Positions 38,302-49,436 of a stretch of DNA of 64,000 nucleotides are shown here, in pieces. Made by a program: the position numbers and the translations under genes. Source of the stretch: Lunularia cruciata (Eukaryota; Streptophyta; Marchantiopsida; Lunulariales; Lunulariaceae); contig OX419756.1 of assembly GCA_948567375.1 (NCBI GenBank), forward strand, positions 15,071,001 to 15,135,000, read 5' to 3'. Position 1 is the stretch's first letter; every line of letters begins with the position of its first letter. The notes below the pieces were generated by a model that ran no database searches, had not been told where the DNA came from, and saw nothing but the letters and a program-made list of their open reading frames with translations.

Positions 38302-39750
38302 ATGGATGCTCTGGGAGGACAATATCCAGTGCATTGCTTTCCATTCTTGAATCCATTCAACATCAAGATTATGTACATTCAGCGCAAGCAAGTGAGAGTA
38401 TATTTGGTTTTTCACTTCGGAGCAAAGTTCATGGATACAGTAATGAATTCACCAAACCCAGTGATCTTGCCTGTAGTGATTTACGATATAGAGTGGGATT
38501 TGACAATTTACATTTTGTTGTGATGGATTTGAATGTCCCAAATTCTTCCCTTTTTAACACTCAAGTAGAAATTTGTTATGTAGTGAGACCAAAAGTGATG
38601 TTTAGGGATTTTGTAGTCAGGAATTTTGGTGAGAAATATTACCAATGAGTGGTAGCTTCTGAGGTCCCAATAGTAGCTCCAATAGCTTGTGCGCCCTCCA
38701 GAGTGATCATATTAACTCTCTATTGAAATTTAGGGTATAGCAATCAAGTGTTACAAGAACCATGGATCCGTAGTTGCAAGAGTTGGTGCAAGGAATGCAG
38801 TGGATGTTGAACAAATTTTGAGAGATTAAGATGACCATGGAAGCGTTACAAAGTCAAGTGCAGACCCTCAAGAATGATCAAGCAATGCAAGAAGAAGAGC
38901 CATCTCAAAATCCAATACCTATGACTGAAGTACTTGGAGAGGCACCCGTGCCTACAAACCCTATCAATGATGAAGCCACATCACTACTCCGGATGAAGAA
39001 GACCTGCAACATTGAGCTTTACAAGGGGCAGCGTATGATGGGAGTAGTGGAGAACTAAATCTCAAGAATGAATCAATATTTTTGGTTGTTCTCAACAAAG
39101 ATCACCAAGCATGCTACAAGCATGTTTGCATGTGGGTACTTGACCGATAAAGCCTTCACATGGTACGATGCTTGGGAACAATCCATGTTGGCCGAGAGAA
39201 GGGAGGTCACATGGACAGCAGTGCAAGAAGGATTGCTGAAGAATTTCCAATTGGTGGATTCTGTGTAGATGGCTTAATCCGACTATGGGGATTGAAATAG
39301 AAGAATAGCATACAAGAGTATGTGGAGGCATTTTTGGACCTACAAGTTGCAATAACCAACATGAGTCCAGCAGAGGCTCTTGACAATTTCAAACAAGGGT
39401 TGAAGGAGCGGATTTGCCAAGAAGTCATGGTACAAAATCCTCGCACGATATTTGAAGCCATTGCTTGTGCGCAAAGAATAGCAAGAGCATTAGGTGGAGG
39501 TGAAGGAGTAGTTCCACCTCAACATTATCGGGCAGAAATGCCACCAATGGGTGGACCAGTATCGATGGAACTAGGCAACCTTTGGTTTCAAGACCAAGGA
39601 GCACGACCGCTTCAAGGAGAACGGGGACGGGTAGAAGAATGGAGAGATAGAGCCCCACGAGGAGAAGGAACTCGAGGAGAATAACATTTTTGTTACAATT
39701 GTGGTTGTATTGGGCATATATCTACCAACTGTCGTGCTTGACTTCCCAAA
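38302..39750 (+). pseudogene. family A gag
   Basis: Reading frames are interrupted by stops near 39056 and 39268. Recognisable gag core text includes AFTWYDAWEQSMLAERREVTW (in part), LLKNFQL, and EALDNFKQGLKERICQEVM. A zinc knuckle CYNCGCIGHISTNC (CX2CX4HX4C, 39691-39732) lies near the C-terminus, just after a stop codon. In life this would be the capsid/nucleocapsid protein. Confidence 0.8.
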
Positions 39751-39943
39751 GGTCCTCGACCTTCATACAGGCAATCTTTGAACAACATGGAGAGACGCAG
39801 TGAAGAAGAGGAGGTGGAAATCACTTTGGAAACAAAGATTGCCATTTAATGTACCTTGCGGCCTTACTGGCTCAATAAGGAAGCAGAAAAGTGAGGGAAG
39901 GAAGAAGACGAGCGCACAAAGGTACTGAAAGGCAACCTCACAA

Positions 39944-42900
39944 TTGATTGTAGTGAATGGGGTCCTAGAAGGCAATCAAGTGAGAGTGTTAATAGATCCG
40001 AGAGCCATAGAGAATTTCTTGTCTTGCTCTATTGCAATAAGATTGGGTTTGGATCTAGAGAGAGATGAGAGTGAAGAAGTAGAGTTACCTAACCGACAAA
40101 CAGAGAGGATTGAATCATTACCCAGGCGGGTAACACTCTCTGTAGGAAAATATCAAGAAGCAATGGTCGTTGAGTGGCAAGTGATAAAATTAGCTCGTTA
40201 TGATGCAATCTTAGGTATGCCATGGATGGAGCATTACAACCTTATGGTAGATTGGAGGAAGAAAGTAGTGAGAACCCACCAATGGTCAATCATTGGGGTT
40301 AAAGAAAAATGACATAGGCAAGAATTGCCTCTCTATGTCATAGGGACAATAGCTATTTGTAAGACTGATAGGTGTTTCATGGGTCTTATAAGAGAAGTCC
40401 AAAGTGCACAACTCGAGGGACAAATTCCTAAGCAATTGAAGGATGTCGTAAATGAGTTTCAAGATGTCTTTCATGATGATCTACCCTCAGGATTACTACC
40501 CAAAAGGAGAGTAGATCATAAAATTGAGACACTCCCGGGGAAGACACTTCCCTATAAGGCCCCATATCACCTATCACCTCATGAGTTGGAGGAGTGCAAG
40601 AATCAAATTGAGTATATGCTACAGAAAGGGTTCATCCAACCCAACATATCACTATATGGGGCTCCAGTCTTGTTTGTGAAGAAGAAAGATGGTATAATGC
40701 GCATGTGCATTGACTATCGGGGTCTCAATCAGTAGACAATGAAGAAAAAATACCCCTTACCTTGCATGGATGATCTATTCGATCAACTCAATGGAGCAAG
40801 AGACTTCACCAAACTAGATTTGCGGAGCGGTTACAATCAAATCTGAATTACAAAGGAGGATGTGTACAAGACTACTTTTCAAACCAGGTATGGCCACTTC
40901 GAGTATGTCGTGATGCCTTTTGGTCTCACCAATGCACCTGCCACTTTTATGAGTCTAATGAATGACATATTTTGTCCATGATTGGATAAGTCATCGTCTT
41001 CCTGGATGACATCTTAGTATACAATAACACGATGACGGAACACAAACAACATCTACAAGAAGTCCTCCAAATTCTAAGACGGAATCGATTGTATGCCAAA
41101 ATCTCAAAGTGTGAGTTTGGCAAGTCTGAAGTAGACTACTTGGGCATAGAGTAAGTGCAAAGGGTATTCAAGTATTGAAAGATAAAATAGAGGTCATTCA
41201 AAAATGGAGTGCCCCAGAAGATCAGACTCAACTCAAGAGCTTCTTGGGTTTGATGGGATTCTATTGTCGATTTGTCAAGGACTTATCCAAGGTTGCACAA
41301 CCTTTAACAACACTACTTGGCAAGGGGAAGAAGTGGACATGTGGAACCGCACAAGAGTTGGTCTTTCAAGAATTGAAAGCTACCTTACTACATGCACCAA
41401 TCTTGAAGTGGTATGACCCAAAACGTCCAATCAAGTTGGCTATAGATGCATCAAGCGTAGCAATCGGAGCAATCCTACAACAAGAGTGACATGATGGATA
41501 GCATCTCATTGCATATTCCTCTCAAAAGTTGTTATTGGCAGAGCGCAACTACCACACCATAGAACGAGAAGAGTTGGCCATCGTCCTAGCAACCAAGCAT
41601 TGGAAGCACTATCTAGGCGAGAAGGCATTTGTGGTAGAGACAGACCACAAACCCCTAGTCTACCTCGAGACGCAGAAGGATCTATCTCGTCACCAAATTT
41701 GATGGGCAGAGTGGCAACAACGCTTCAACATAACAATCACCTATGTTGAAGGTAAGAAGCAACTTGCAGATGCATTCACCCGCATGCCAGTGGCAAACAA
41801 CTTGGTGGCAGAGGTTCAAATTAACCCTAAGTTTTGGCTAGAGATTTTGGCGGCTACAAAAACCAATCCACCAATTGTAGAAGGGCTCATCCAAAAGTGT
41901 CACTAGCATCCAAGGACTCACCTTTCGTGATGGCAGATTATGGATTCCAAATGTCCCAAAATTGCGCACCACCATTCTAGCGGAATGTCATGATTTGGCC
42001 ATTGCAGGTCATGTTGGAGTGGACAAGACCTTGGATGCAGTCCAGCGCCATTACTATTGGCCCAAGATGAGCAATGATGTGATGGACTACGTGCGCAGTT
42101 GCTTACTTTGTCAACAGAACAAAGCTTCTAATCAAGCTTCTGCAACCTCTCCCCACTCCTACACAACGTTGGGAACAGGTGTGTATGGATCTTGTCAGTG
42201 AATTACCCAAGACCACATCAGAATTCAACTCCATTGTGATATTTGTGGACCGGCTCAGCAAAATGATTCATATACGCCCTACCACCAAGGAGGTGACCAC
42301 TCCACAACTTGCTCAATTATACTTAGATGTAGTCTTCTCTCACCATGGCTTGTCTCGAGTACTCATCACCGATAAGGGTACTCAATTCACTAGTTTGTTT
42401 TGGCGCACCCTCTTTGGTTTCTTCAAAACCAAGTTCGCCATGTCCACAGCTTACTACCTACAAACAGATGGACAAACAAAGCGGGCTAATTGCACTATTG
42501 AAGACATGTTACGCGGCTTCACCTTAGAAGAGCAAGAGAGGTGGGACACCCTACTCTTGTTGGTGGAATTCGCTTACAACAATTCAGTGAATGCATCCAC
42601 CCAAGTCACTCCATTCTTCCTCATGTATGGTGAACATCTCTTCACACCTTCCAGCTTGATGAAGATCCGTTTGGTGGCTACCAAGGTCGATGCAGTCAAC
42701 ACATTTGTTTCTAGAATCCAACAAGGGGTGGAGAGTGCTAAGCACAAATTACAGATTGCACAAAATTGCCAGAAGTAGTATGTTGATGCACACCGTAGGC
42801 ACATGGAGTTTAATGTTGGGGATCAGGTGTGGCTATCGACAACCAACCTCACATTAGTGGGACCTCGTAAGCTCAAACATTGTTTTATTGAGTCTTTCTC

Positions 42901-43240
42901 AATTCTCAATCAAGTCGACGCTATGGCCTATCACCTTGAGCTACCACCACACATGAAGATCCATCCAATGTTCCATGTTTCCCTACTACACAGATATGGT
43001 TCCCGATCAGGCTTGGGTCATTCCACACAAGACATTCGACCTTGTCCGACACTCGTTGATGGCAACGAGGAATATGAAGTGGAGCGTATTCTCCAAAAAT
43101 GTATGTGTGGTACTCGTCCTCCATGGGTGGATTATCTTGTGCAGTGGAAAGGTTACCCCCTCTATGAAGCAACCTAAGAACCCGCTGCCAATTTGACACA
43201 TGCACCGGTGTTGGTGCAAGCATTCAAGCAACAGTTGCAC
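39944..43240 (+). pseudogene. family A pol (protease to chromodomain)
   Basis: Protease at 39944-40312 with LIDPRAIENF where active copies have a D-S/T-G triad, so Asp is kept but Ser-Gly is lost. Reverse transcriptase at 40560-41160 ([33 protein letters not shown]); the FLDDIL active-site text is only reached after a frameshift near 40980. RNase H 41430-41800 (AIDASSVAIGAILQQE, TDHKPLVY, YVEGKKQLADAFTR). Integrase zinc finger 41962-42130 and core 42179-42560, with Lys in place of the third catalytic acid (DGQTKRANCT). Chromodomain near 43060-43180 (EYEVERILQ, YLVQWKGYP). Confidence 0.88.
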
Positions 43241-43274
43241 AATGAAGATGTTGTGTCTTAAAAGGAGGGAGGTT

Positions 43275-44017
43275 TGTAATACCAAGAGCTAGCCATATGA
43301 TCTAGATGTGAAATTTGGTTTGGTAACATCTGGAATGATGTTATACATGATTGTCAAAATAGATCAGATAGAAATATCACCAAAAGGGTACTTCTACTAA
43401 TAGGATAGAAAACCAAAATAGATTTGAAAACCTTAGAACCAATAGTTAGACATATGATTTGAAGGTGAGAATTGGGTTGGTAACATCTGGAAGGATGTTA
43501 CACATAGTGGACTGAATAGATCAGAAAGAGTTATCACCAAAAGGGGACTTATACTAATAGAGTTGGAACCAAAATATGCCTAAAATCTTTGAAGGCAATT
43601 TCGGATGAATTAGCCTAAAAAATGTGCCAATCCTCCCTCCCCAAAAAGGAAAGTTTGGCATTCCCTCCACCCTACTTTTTCTTGTCAAGAGCTTTCCAAC
43701 GGTACCTCACCCACGTGATTATGAGATTCCTATAGGAAGATTCCCTAAAATATTCCCTCCGGTCAAAGCTTGTTTGACCAACCAGATAGGACCAGGACCG
43801 ACATGTCACCTATCCAAGTAAGTAATCCAAGGGTGGAGCTTGCTAACATGTCACCTATCTATGTACCTAATCCTATGGTGGAGCTTCATTGAAGGAGATC
43901 CGCTTTGACTATATAATAAAGAGAAGGTGCTCCTTTGGGGCATCGAAGTTTGAGTGTGAAAGTGTGTGTTTCTCATGGTGTGTTTCTCTTCAGGTCTCCT
44001 ATCCTCTGAGTATTACA
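43275..44017 (+). repeat. family A 3' LTR
   Basis: 743 bp, same termini as the 5' LTR, preceded by the purine tract AAAAGGAGGGAGGTT. The two LTRs differ at many sites and by small indels, so insertion is not recent. Confidence 0.92.
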
Positions 44018-44599
44018 AGACCCAAGTCTATTTAGATATAATTGCTAATTGGATCTGACTACTTCTCAACACTCATTATCCCAAACATAATATTTGAAAA
44101 AATCAATAGAATACCTACAACTCACAAATTTTTATTATACTTGAGATAACCTCAAAGAACTTACAAAGTATGATGCTTGTCAAAACTATCATGAACTATA
44201 AATCCTAATGATTTTAAATCCTCTATTTTCAATCCACTCTCTCTACCTTCAATCTTCTCTCCTCTTATGCTCTCAAGCTCAATATAGAGTCTCCAATCTA
44301 AGAATCTTGATCACCATAATAAAAAACCTCCCAATTTCTTCAATCCAAGAAAGCTAGATCAACATAACCAGAACCTCCTTAATTATAAAATCCCTTAATA
44401 ATCCAATGATCATCATGAAAAATTCTTCCTCAATGACTAAACTGCTTGAAAATGCTCTTAAAAAAATGAGAACCACCCACATCCTTCCCACCGTAGTGAA
44501 AGCCACACCACACCTTTAAATACCAAGAAACTAACACAAGTAGAAAATTAGAAGCCAAGTGACATGCAAGATGGCATGTAGATATCAAGTGATTGGCTA
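44018..44599. other. AT-rich spacer
   Basis: No frame or repeat recognised between the family A element and the tandem repeat block. Confidence 0.35.
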
Positions 44600-46010
44600 T
44601 CATAAACCCAAGGATGGGAACCAACACAATTTGGAGTCAAGACAAACCAAAGTACATGAAACTCATAATTTGGGAAATAATGATATTCAAATAGTTGTAA
44701 CTTCCTTTCCAAACCTCCATTTGCCTTGATTTTGGTGTCAATAGAAAGCCCTTGAGAATACACTTCCCACAATGAAAATGATACCTTTTTTGGATCAATA
44801 AGCACATAGAATTACCTCTAAAGTGCATTGCAAGATTTGCTTATAGGAATCAAGCTACAAGACGCTCAATGTTGAATGTCTTGGGCAATCCAATTGTGGG
44901 ATTCTCACGGTGGGACACCTTATAGGATTTAGCATAGGGAAATCAAGTCTAGAAAGATAGTAAGCTTCAACTAGTCATAACTTCTTCTTTAGATCTACAT
45001 CAAGATTTTGATTACCCTAAATTGCTATCACAATTTTGATGTCTATGGAGAGCTCTTGAGAGATGTTTCTAACAAGATTAACAAGTTTTTTTTATGAGTA
45101 TCCATGGAAAAGTTAACCCTACCATGATTAATGAGATGCCTTACTGAATGTCTTATGGGATTCAATTGCAAGATGCCTTGTTGGATCCAACTAAAGGACT
45201 ATCAAAGTGGGGACATCTTATGGGATCCTCCCTGCAAGAATCAAGTTTGAGAAGACAAGAACCTTCAACTAATCATAACTTTATCTTAAGATACCCATTT
45301 GTTATGATTTAGGTGGCTATGGAAAGCTCTTAAAAAGACATCTTCCACAACATGAAGCACTCTATGTAGGACAAATATCCATGGATAAATTAGCCCTGAT
45401 ATGACTTGTGTGATTCCTTCTTAAATCTCATATTGGAATTAATTGCAAGATGCTTTGTGTGATCCAATTACACGACTCTCACAATTGGGACACCATAAAG
45501 GATTTGGGCTATGGGAACAAAGGCCAAGAAGACAAGAACCTTCAACCAGTCATAACTTCTTTTCTAGATCTTTGTTTGCCACAATGTTTATATCTACAAA
45601 AAGCTCTTTAGAGGATATTTCCAACAAGATTAAGCACTTTGTGTTTAGATGAGTATCTAAGGAGAAATCAACCCTGATGTGATTTGTAAGATTCTTTACC
45701 AAATGCCCTATGAGATACAATTGTGGGATACCTTGTGAGATCCAACTGCATGACTGTCACAATGGGGATACCCAACGGGATTTAGCATGTGTAAAATAAG
45801 TCAAGGAAGACAAGAACCTTCAACTAGTCACAACTTCTTCTCTAGATCACCATTTTCCATGATTTTGATATCTACAAAATGCTCTTGTGAAGAGATTTCC
45901 AACAATATGAAGAACTACATGTTTGGATGTGTAGCCATGGAGAAATAAACCCTATGTGAATTGCAAGATTCCTTGCCAAATGCCCTACAAGATGCATGTT
46001 GTTCAACATA
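44600..46010 (+). repeat. tandem repeat array, ~278-bp unit, about five copies
   Basis: The phrase (A)A(C/G)CTTCAACTAGTCATAACTTCTT(C/T) marks each unit, at about 44685 (diverged), 44962, 45260, 45537 and 45815, with spacings of about 280, 298, 277 and 278. Other phrases recur in the same order: CTATGGA(A/G)AGCTCTTGA, TTCCAACAAGATTAA, AATTGCAAGAT(G/T)CCTTG and GATCCAACT. Copies are diverged and non-coding. It is a satellite-like block or internal repeats of an unknown element. Confidence 0.75.
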
Positions 46011-46299
46011 TAGTAGATCATCTTATAGTAATCCTATAGAGAGCACATAGTCAAACCATAATTCAGTTGTTGTAAGCATGTAGTCAACCCATAGTTCAAC
46101 ATGCAATAAACCTTAACATAACATATATTATAGACCTTAAGAGAAACTATATGGAAAAATACTAAATTTGGGTTTTTAATCAATAAGCAATCTATTTCAA
46201 GACAAGCCAAGAGAGACATAGTATGACATCATAATGTAAGGGAAATACTTAAACCACATACATTTTGAATACTTTTTCCCAATTTTGAAATATAGCAAG

Positions 46300-47728
46300 A
46301 TTTGAGGTATAGAATGCAGAACCCTTTCTTATATTTGTCATTATTAATCTACTACAAATATTACTTGATAGAAATACGTAATTCCTTTGCTAATCGCATA
46401 ACCATATAATTCTTAAAACTTCCATAGTCAACCAAAATCCTACAACGATGATAAGATATTAAACCTTGCAAGTGTATCAATTTTGCATAGGTCAAGCTTT
46501 CAATCACATAAGAACAAATCAAGTTCCTAATAAGTGGCTTCATATCTCTTATTGGGATTCTTTATTTCCTTCATCCTCATTTTCCAAGAGCTCCATTTGG
46601 GCAATGAGTTGAGGTTATCCATTTCTAGTTGGACATTTGGCAATGAGATTTTCTATTTAGCGACAATAGAAGCCACTGCAATCTTGTTGTTATATTTTTC
46701 TATTTGTAGTGCCAAGTGGTCTCCATTGAATGATATCAATCTCCATTGATGCCAAATCCTCTACTTGTCTATGATGTGTTTGGATTTTTTGTGAAGGTCT
46801 AGGTCTAGGTCTATGAGGTTGTGGCAACCACGGAATCAAAGCACTTAGCCAATAGCATGGCTTCTTCCAAGTGTTTGGGATCCTACATGGTCATTTTCAA
46901 TTTGGTGCGTGATTTCAAGCTCTTAAACCATCTATCCAAAGCTCCACCTTCCAATATCTTAGAAATGAGCATTATGGTATTTTGGAACTAAGTGATGTAG
47001 CTCCTCATAGAACCAATATGGTTCAACTTTGCCAATCTATCTCGTGCAACTTGTGTAACATTTATCACTTGGAATCTCTCAATTTTTGCATTCTTCATTT
47101 CTTCTAATGTTGAGATTGGTGCAACAAACTGCCATTGGGCTTTGTCTACCCAAAATCACTACCATAGTTTTGCCACTCCATCTAATTTTCTTGAAGCCAA
47201 GAGAATTTGTCTTTGTTCATTTTGAAGAATTGTAGCTCAAAATAACATTCATAATCAAACATAAAATTCACCATTATAATTGGCAGATTCTTGCCTTCAA
47301 ATGCCTTTGGCTTTGGAAATCAAATTTTCCCTTCTTCTTGAAATGTTACTCTCTCTATATGCTCTTATTGTTAATGATCTCTCTCATCCAGCAATTGAGT
47401 AAAGTACTCAATTTGTTATTGCATAGCAATGATAGTTTCAGGAATTGCTACCATGATTACTACTCTATCAAACTAAATACTTGCAATGATCTAAGTTAAC
47501 ATATAGATGCAACACATGCATTGTTCCTTGTAAGTTACAATTGAAAGTATCAATGGTTCATCAAAGAAGGTGATCATGTTCAAAAAAATTTGCTTGAAGC
47601 ATGAAATGATGAACTATATGAAATAATGCTTTGGTAGTACATGGACACAAAAATCCCAATGGTTTAGGGGAAGTGGATTTGGTGGTCCATAGATTCCATC
47701 CATCCATCCTATTCCTGCACTATGCCAT
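46300..47728 (-). mobile_element. old family B element, gag and protease part
   Basis: On the minus strand, 47728-47590 matches the leader of the young element (ATGGATGGAATCTATGGACC and ACCACCAAATCCACTTCC-like text). Gag traces follow, and then protease text at 46543-46361 (ESLTYAKLIHLQGLISYHRCRILVDYGS, in parts), closely parallel to the young copy's protease. In the catalytic position D-Y-G replaces D-S-G. A decayed primer-binding site lies near 47728-47714. Confidence 0.72.
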
Positions 47729-47820
47729 TGTAAACAACCAAACATAGAAATAAGAGAATGGAAGACAAGAATGGAAGATCACATTAGAACTCTAAAGTGT
47801 AAGAAACTCCAAATGCCTAG
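47729..47820 (-). repeat. old family B LTR, first half (interrupted)
   Basis: Together with 53484-53806 this forms one inverted family B LTR of about 415 bp, cut by the insertion of the young element. Text such as AAATAAGAGAATGGAAGAC corresponds to the LTR at 33660-34051. It adjoins the decayed primer site and is therefore the 5' LTR of the minus-strand element whose gag lies at 46300-47728. Confidence 0.75.
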
Positions 47821-47891
47821 TGTAACAATATGGAGTTTAGCGACAAAAAGTCAGTTGGGCTCACGAAGTAACACATAAGACAAATTAGCCT

Positions 47892-48116
47892 AGAATATTC
47901 CGGAAGTATCTAGGAAGCTTCTTGGGAAGCTTCTCGGTTAGCTTAGCTTGCATCTTAAGTAAGTAGCTTCTAGAAGGAAGCTTCTAGAAGCTTCCAACTA
48001 GCTTAGCTTGCACGCCAAGTAGGCGGCTTCTAGAAGGAAGCTTCTTGAGAAGCTTCCTAGTTAACTTGGCTTGCACTCTAAGAAAGCGGCTTGAGGAAGC
48101 TTCTTGAGAAGCTTCT
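47892..48116 (+). promoter_or_regulatory. heat-shock element array
   Basis: Contiguous pentamers fitting nGAAn/nTTCn: AGAAT ATTCC GGAAG (47892-47906); GGAAG CTTCT, 2-base gap, GGAAG CTTCT (47913-47934); CTTCT AGAAG (47967-47976) running into GGAAG CTTCT AGAAG CTTCC (47976-47995); CTTCT AGAAG then GGAAG CTTCT tg AGAAG CTTCC (48027-48057); GGAAG CTTCT tg AGAAG CTTCT (48095-48116). Three contiguous units are enough for heat-shock-factor trimer binding in known promoters. Activity here is inferred. Confidence 0.72.
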
Positions 48117-48136
48117 CAAGGGCCTTGTATGCTACC

Positions 48137-48144
48137 TATAAATA
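48137..48144 (+). promoter_or_regulatory. TATA box of the family B LTR
   Basis: TATAAATA, 20 bases downstream of the last heat-shock element and conserved at the equivalent place in the 3' LTR (53367-53374) and both solo LTRs. Transcription would start about 30 bases further on. Confidence 0.75.
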
Positions 48145-48248
48145 CCAAAGCCAAAGCTCATGCTAGGCATTCGGAGTTTTCCCTCATTCAAATGTCCCAA
48201 TGTGAGTTTCCATTCTCCTATTTCTCTCTTCGGATTTGGTCTTTTACA

Positions 48249-48261
48249 TTGGTATCAGAGC
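48249..48261 (+). promoter_or_regulatory. primer-binding site, family B
   Basis: TTGGTATCAGAGC directly follows the LTR and matches the tRNA-iMet primer site. Confidence 0.93.
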
Positions 48262-48518
48262 AGGAATGGGATGGATGGAATTTATGGACCACCAAATCCA
48301 CTTCCACCAAACCATTGGGACTTTCATGTTAGATATTACCAAAGCATCGTTTCACACAATCCATCACCTTGCGCTTTGGGCAGGATTTTCTACATATGAT
48401 CACCGTGTCAGAGGAACCCTTGATACTTCCAGTTGTAACTTATGGAGAACGGTGGATGTGTTGTATCTATGTGTTAATCAACTAAATAAATTGAGTGTAG
48501 TGGAATAGAGTTGTAGCA

Positions 48519-49410
48519 ATGGCGGCAATACCGGATGTTATCCTTGCAATGCAACCACAAATTGAGCATCTTACTTGATTGTTGGATGAACGAGACCAGC
48601 AACAACGAGAATAGATAGACAAAGTGCCAGTTTGAGATGGAGAAGATCACATTCAATTTCTGGAACCCAAAGTGTTTGAAGGCAAGAATCTTCCATGCAT
48701 AGTGGAGAATTTTGTGTTTGATTGCAAACGTTACTTTGAAGTAACCAATCTTCAAGACGAGCAAAAACAAATTCTCTTGGTTTCTAGCCAATTGGATGGC
48801 ATGGCAATTTTGAGTAGAAAGAGCTGAATGACAAATTGTTACACCAATTTTGACATGGGCAGAATTCAAAGATGCAATACTTGGTCGATTTCAAATGATA
48901 AATGCCACCCGAGCCGCACAAGATAAATTGGCGGAGTTGAGGCAGATTGGCTCAGTGAAAAACTACATCACACAATTTCAGAACATCATCATGCAAATTC
49001 CAGATATCAAAGAAGGTGAAGTTCTGGATTGATTTGTGCGAGGATTGAAGTCACGAACCAAATTGGAGGTGACCATGTGGGAGCCACAAAACATAGAAGA
49101 AGCTTTGCAATTGGCTGAGCGTTTTGATTCCTTGGTTGCAAAAAATTGGTCTCAACCTCAACCTACACAAAGCCTACCAGTACACTATGCACGAGTGGAA
49201 GAACCGGTACCAATGGAGATTGATGCTATCCAACAAAGACCACTTGGCACAGTAGGTAGAGAAAGATTACGACAAAATGGAGGCTGCTTTTATTGTCGCT
49301 AAGTTGGACATCGCATTGCTGAATGTCCACTTAGGAATTGGCGATCTCGACAAGTTGCCCAGATGGAGTTTGTGGAAAAGAATGATCAGGGAAACAAAGA
49401 ATCCCAGTAG
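48519..49410 (+). pseudogene. family B gag
   Basis: Starts MAAIPDVILAMQPQIEHLT. Retrotransposon gag core text follows (FLEPKVFEGKN, WAEFKDAILGRFQ, LRQIGSVKNYITQFQ, EALQLAERFDSLV). The zinc knuckle at 49285-49326 reads CFYCR.VGHRIAEC with a stop codon inside. At least six stops interrupt it, most at places where CAA/CAG, CGA or TGG would fit, the pattern left by C-to-T decay of methylated DNA. Confidence 0.82.
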
Positions 49411-49436
49411 GAGATTTTGAGCCGCCTACTTGGAGC

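Larger units (their letters stand above)
37427..44017 (+). mobile_element. full-length family A Ty3/gypsy chromovirus, decayed
   Basis: 5' LTR 37427-38178, primer-binding site 38180, gag, protease, reverse transcriptase, RNase H, integrase, chromodomain, polypurine tract near 43258-43272, and 3' LTR 43275-44017. The 5-bp flanks are AGACT and AGACC, a target-site duplication with one mismatch. Domain order with the integrase after RNase H and a C-terminal chromodomain marks a chromovirus. Many stops and at least one frameshift in the reverse transcriptase make it non-autonomous today. Confidence 0.93.
47821..48248 (+). repeat. family B 5' LTR
   Basis: 428 bp, TGTAACAATATGG..CTTTTACA. The middle 225 bases (47892-48116) consist largely of palindromic AAGCTT-centred motifs forming heat-shock elements, followed by a TATA box and then about 105 bases of presumed R/U5. 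Confidence 0.95.

Noticed and set aside
48129-48332. Small frames starting in the LTR (also at 53359)
   Set aside because: They begin at an ATG that lies upstream of the TATA box and run through LTR and primer site; not translated from a normal LTR transcript.
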